Of a DNA stretch of 7,644 nt, positions 6,134 to 7,644 are shown one piece after another. The DNA is from Halovenus sp. GTDB lineage: Archaea; Halobacteriota; Halobacteria; Halobacteriales; Haloarculaceae. The notes beneath the pieces were generated by a model. It was not told the DNA's origin. It saw only the letters and a program-made list of their open reading frames with translations, and did no database searches. The stretch covers positions 1 to 7,644 of the forward strand of contig JAQCNG010000051.1 of the NCBI GenBank assembly GCA_028275145.1. Reading direction: 5' to 3'. Positions within the stretch are counted from its first letter, which is position 1; every line of letters starts with the position of its first letter. A program made the translations under genes and the position numbers.

Positions 6134-7644
6134 ATGTACGAACACGATGTCATCGTGGTCGGCGCGGGCGGCGCCGGCCTCAGGGCCGCAATCGCAGCGC
6201 ACGAGGAGGGAGCGGATGTCGCCCTCGTCAGCAAACTCCACCCGGTGCGGTCCCACACCGGGGCCGCCGAGGGTGGCATCAACGCCGCGCTCCACCCCGA
6301 GGACTCCTGGGACCTGCACGCCTACGACACGATGAAGGGGTCTGACTATCTCGGGGATGCGCCCGCAATCGACGCGTTCGCCAAGACCGCCCCCGAGGAG
6401 GTCATCCAGCTCGAACACTGGGGGATGCCCTTCTCCCGCGAGGACGACGGCACCGTCTCACAGCGCCCCTTTGGCGGGCTCTCACATCCCCGGACCACCT
6501 ACGCCGGGGCCGAGACCGGTCACCACCTCCTGCACACGATGTACGAGCAGGTCGTCAAGCGGGGTATCGAGGTGTACGACGAGTGGTTCGTCACGCGACT
6601 CGCGGCCACGGACGAGGCCAGTCCTGGCGACCGGAGCTGTCAGGGTGTCGTCGGCTACGAGATCGCGACCGGCGAACTGTCGGGCTTCTACGCACGCGAG
6701 GGTGTCATCCTCGCCACCGGCGGTCTCGGCGAGGCGTTCGACCACACCACGAACGCAATCGCGTGTACGGGCGACGGCCAGGCGATGGCGTTCCGCGCGG
6801 GTGCGCCGATGGAGGACATGGAGTTCGTCCAGTTCCACCCCACCACGCTCCCCTCGACGGGTGTGCTCATCTCCGAGGGTGTCCGCGGCGAGGGCGGCAT
6901 CCTCTACAACGACGAGGGCGAGCGGTTCATGTTCGAGCACGGCTACGCCAACAACGAGGGCGAACTGGCCTCCCGTGACGTGGTCTCCCGCGCGGAGTTG
7001 ACCCAGATAAACGAGGGCAAAGGCATCGACGACGAGCACGTCGACCTCGACATGCGCCACCTCGGTGAGGAGCGCATCCTCGACCGTCTGGAGAACATCC
7101 TCCACCTCGCGGAGGACTTCGAGGGGGTAGACGGTCTGGACGAACCGATGCCGGTCAAGCCCGGCCAGCACTACCAGATGGGCGGTATCGAGGTCGACGA
7201 GTGGGGTCACACCGCGCTCGACGGACTGTACGCGGTCGGGGAATGTGCCTGTTACAGCCTCCACGGCTCGAACCGTCTCGGCGGGAACGCGCTGCCGGAA
7301 CTGCTCGTGTTCGGGGGCCGTGCCGGTCGCCACGCCGCCGGCGCGGTCGAGGAGTCCCCGGACATCCCGACCGGCCCCGGTGCGAAAAGCGAGGACGGCA
7401 GCGTCGACGTGAGCGTCGACCTGGGTGGCATCGGCACCGACGGGCCGGTTGTCGCGGACGGTGGTGCACTCGCCACCCCGAAGGAGGTGCTCGAGCGCGC
7501 ACTCGAGTACGAGCGCGAGCGGGTCGACACCCTGCTCGAACGGGACGGCATCAACCACGCCGACGTGCGCGAGCAGGTCCAGAAGACGATGACCGAGAAC
7601 GTGAACGTGTTCCGCGAGGAGTCCAACCTCAAGCAGGCGCTGCG
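6134..7644 (+). CDS. sdhA: Succinate dehydrogenase flavoprotein subunit (SdhA), cut by right window edge
   Basis: The frame is open from ATG 6134 to the window end, giving 503 residues of a protein normally around 600. It catalyses succinate oxidation to fumarate, linking the TCA cycle to the respiratory chain in the membrane-bound complex II. FAD-binding GAGGAG is at residues 10-15. SHTGAAEGG places H41 at the site of covalent histidyl-FAD attachment, which distinguishes it from L-aspartate oxidase. Active-site elements are H235 in FHPTT, R251 in GVRGEGG (the proton-shuttle Arg), H346 in HYQMGG and R381 in SNRLGGNAL. All are intact, so the enzyme should be active. What follows the fragment is the C-terminal helical domain. 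No sdhC, sdhD or sdhB lies directly upstream, unlike the sdhCDBA order common in haloarchaea; its own promoter is predicted. Fumarate reductase activity cannot be excluded by sequence alone. Confidence 0.97.
   Translation, partial: MYEHDVIVVGAGGAGLRAAIAAHEEGADVALVSKLHPVRSHTGAAEGGINAALHPEDSWDLHAYDTMKGSDYLGDAPAIDAFAKTAPEEVIQLEHWGMPFSREDDGTVSQRPFGGLSHPRTTYAGAETGHHLLHTMYEQVVKRGIEVYDEWFVTRLAATDEASPGDRSCQGVVGYEIATGELSGFYAREGVILATGGLGEAFDHTTNAIACTGDGQAMAFRAGAPMEDMEFVQFHPTTLPSTGVLISEGVRGEGGILYNDEGERFMFEHGYANNEGELASRDVVSRAELTQINEGKGIDDEHVDLDMRHLGEERILDRLENILHLAEDFEGVDGLDEPMPVKPGQHYQMGGIEVDEWGHTALDGLYAVGECACYSLHGSNRLGGNALPELLVFGGRAGRHAAGAVEESPDIPTGPGAKSEDGSVDVSVDLGGIGTDGPVVADGGALATPKEVLERALEYERERVDTLLERDGINHADVREQVQKTMTENVNVFREESNLKQAL

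Noticed and set aside
4702..6282. Long minus-strand open frame (526 codons)
   Set aside because: It is antisense to three well-supported plus-strand genes and its translation is rich in Arg/Pro/Gly with no recognisable domain; long antisense frames are common in haloarchaeal GC-rich DNA.
6134..7644. L-aspartate oxidase (NadB) as identity of the flavoprotein
   Set aside because: The covalent-FAD histidine motif SHTGAAEGG and the HYQMGG and GVRGEGG contexts match succinate dehydrogenase rather than NadB.

Overview
The window is a piece of a haloarchaeal (class Halobacteria) chromosome. It is very GC-rich, the proteins are strongly acidic (Asp/Glu-rich), Shine-Dalgarno sequences are mostly absent, and A/T-rich TATA-like boxes lie about 25-30 nt before several start codons, as expected for leaderless archaeal transcripts. 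I cannot name the genus.

Layout. (1) Positions 2-2932, plus strand: three tandem paralogous GT4-type (GT-B fold) glycosyltransferases. The first is cut by the window edge; the other two are full length (about 390 residues). Each full-length copy has its own promoter-like box in the short gap before it. (2) 2967-3785, minus strand: an FkbM-family SAM-dependent methyltransferase, convergent with the last glycosyltransferase. (3) 3786-3964: a divergent promoter region. (4) 3965-5973, plus strand: two extended short-chain dehydrogenases (SDR) with overlapping stop and start codons. The first looks like a nucleotide-sugar 4,6-dehydratase. The second looks like a GDP-L-fucose-synthase relative. (5) 6134 to the window end: the flavoprotein subunit of succinate dehydrogenase (sdhA), cut by the right edge.

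How they fit together. Regions 1-4 look like part of a surface-glycan locus (S-layer/archaellin N-glycosylation or exopolysaccharide). The dehydratase would make an NDP-4-keto-6-deoxy sugar, the second SDR would reduce it at C4, the glycosyltransferases would transfer sugars, and the FkbM enzyme could O-methylate the glycan. sdhA is a housekeeping TCA-cycle/respiratory gene that marks the edge of this accessory cluster.

Most notable points: the second SDR has lost the Cys and His equivalent to the C3/C5-epimerisation residues of GDP-L-fucose synthase but keeps the Tyr/Lys pair, suggesting a reductase that does not epimerise; and the glycosyltransferase array shows a mosaic of exact DNA matches consistent with gene conversion. 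I saw no CRISPR array, insertion sequence, tRNA or rRNA, and nothing that clearly amounts to a new kind of system.
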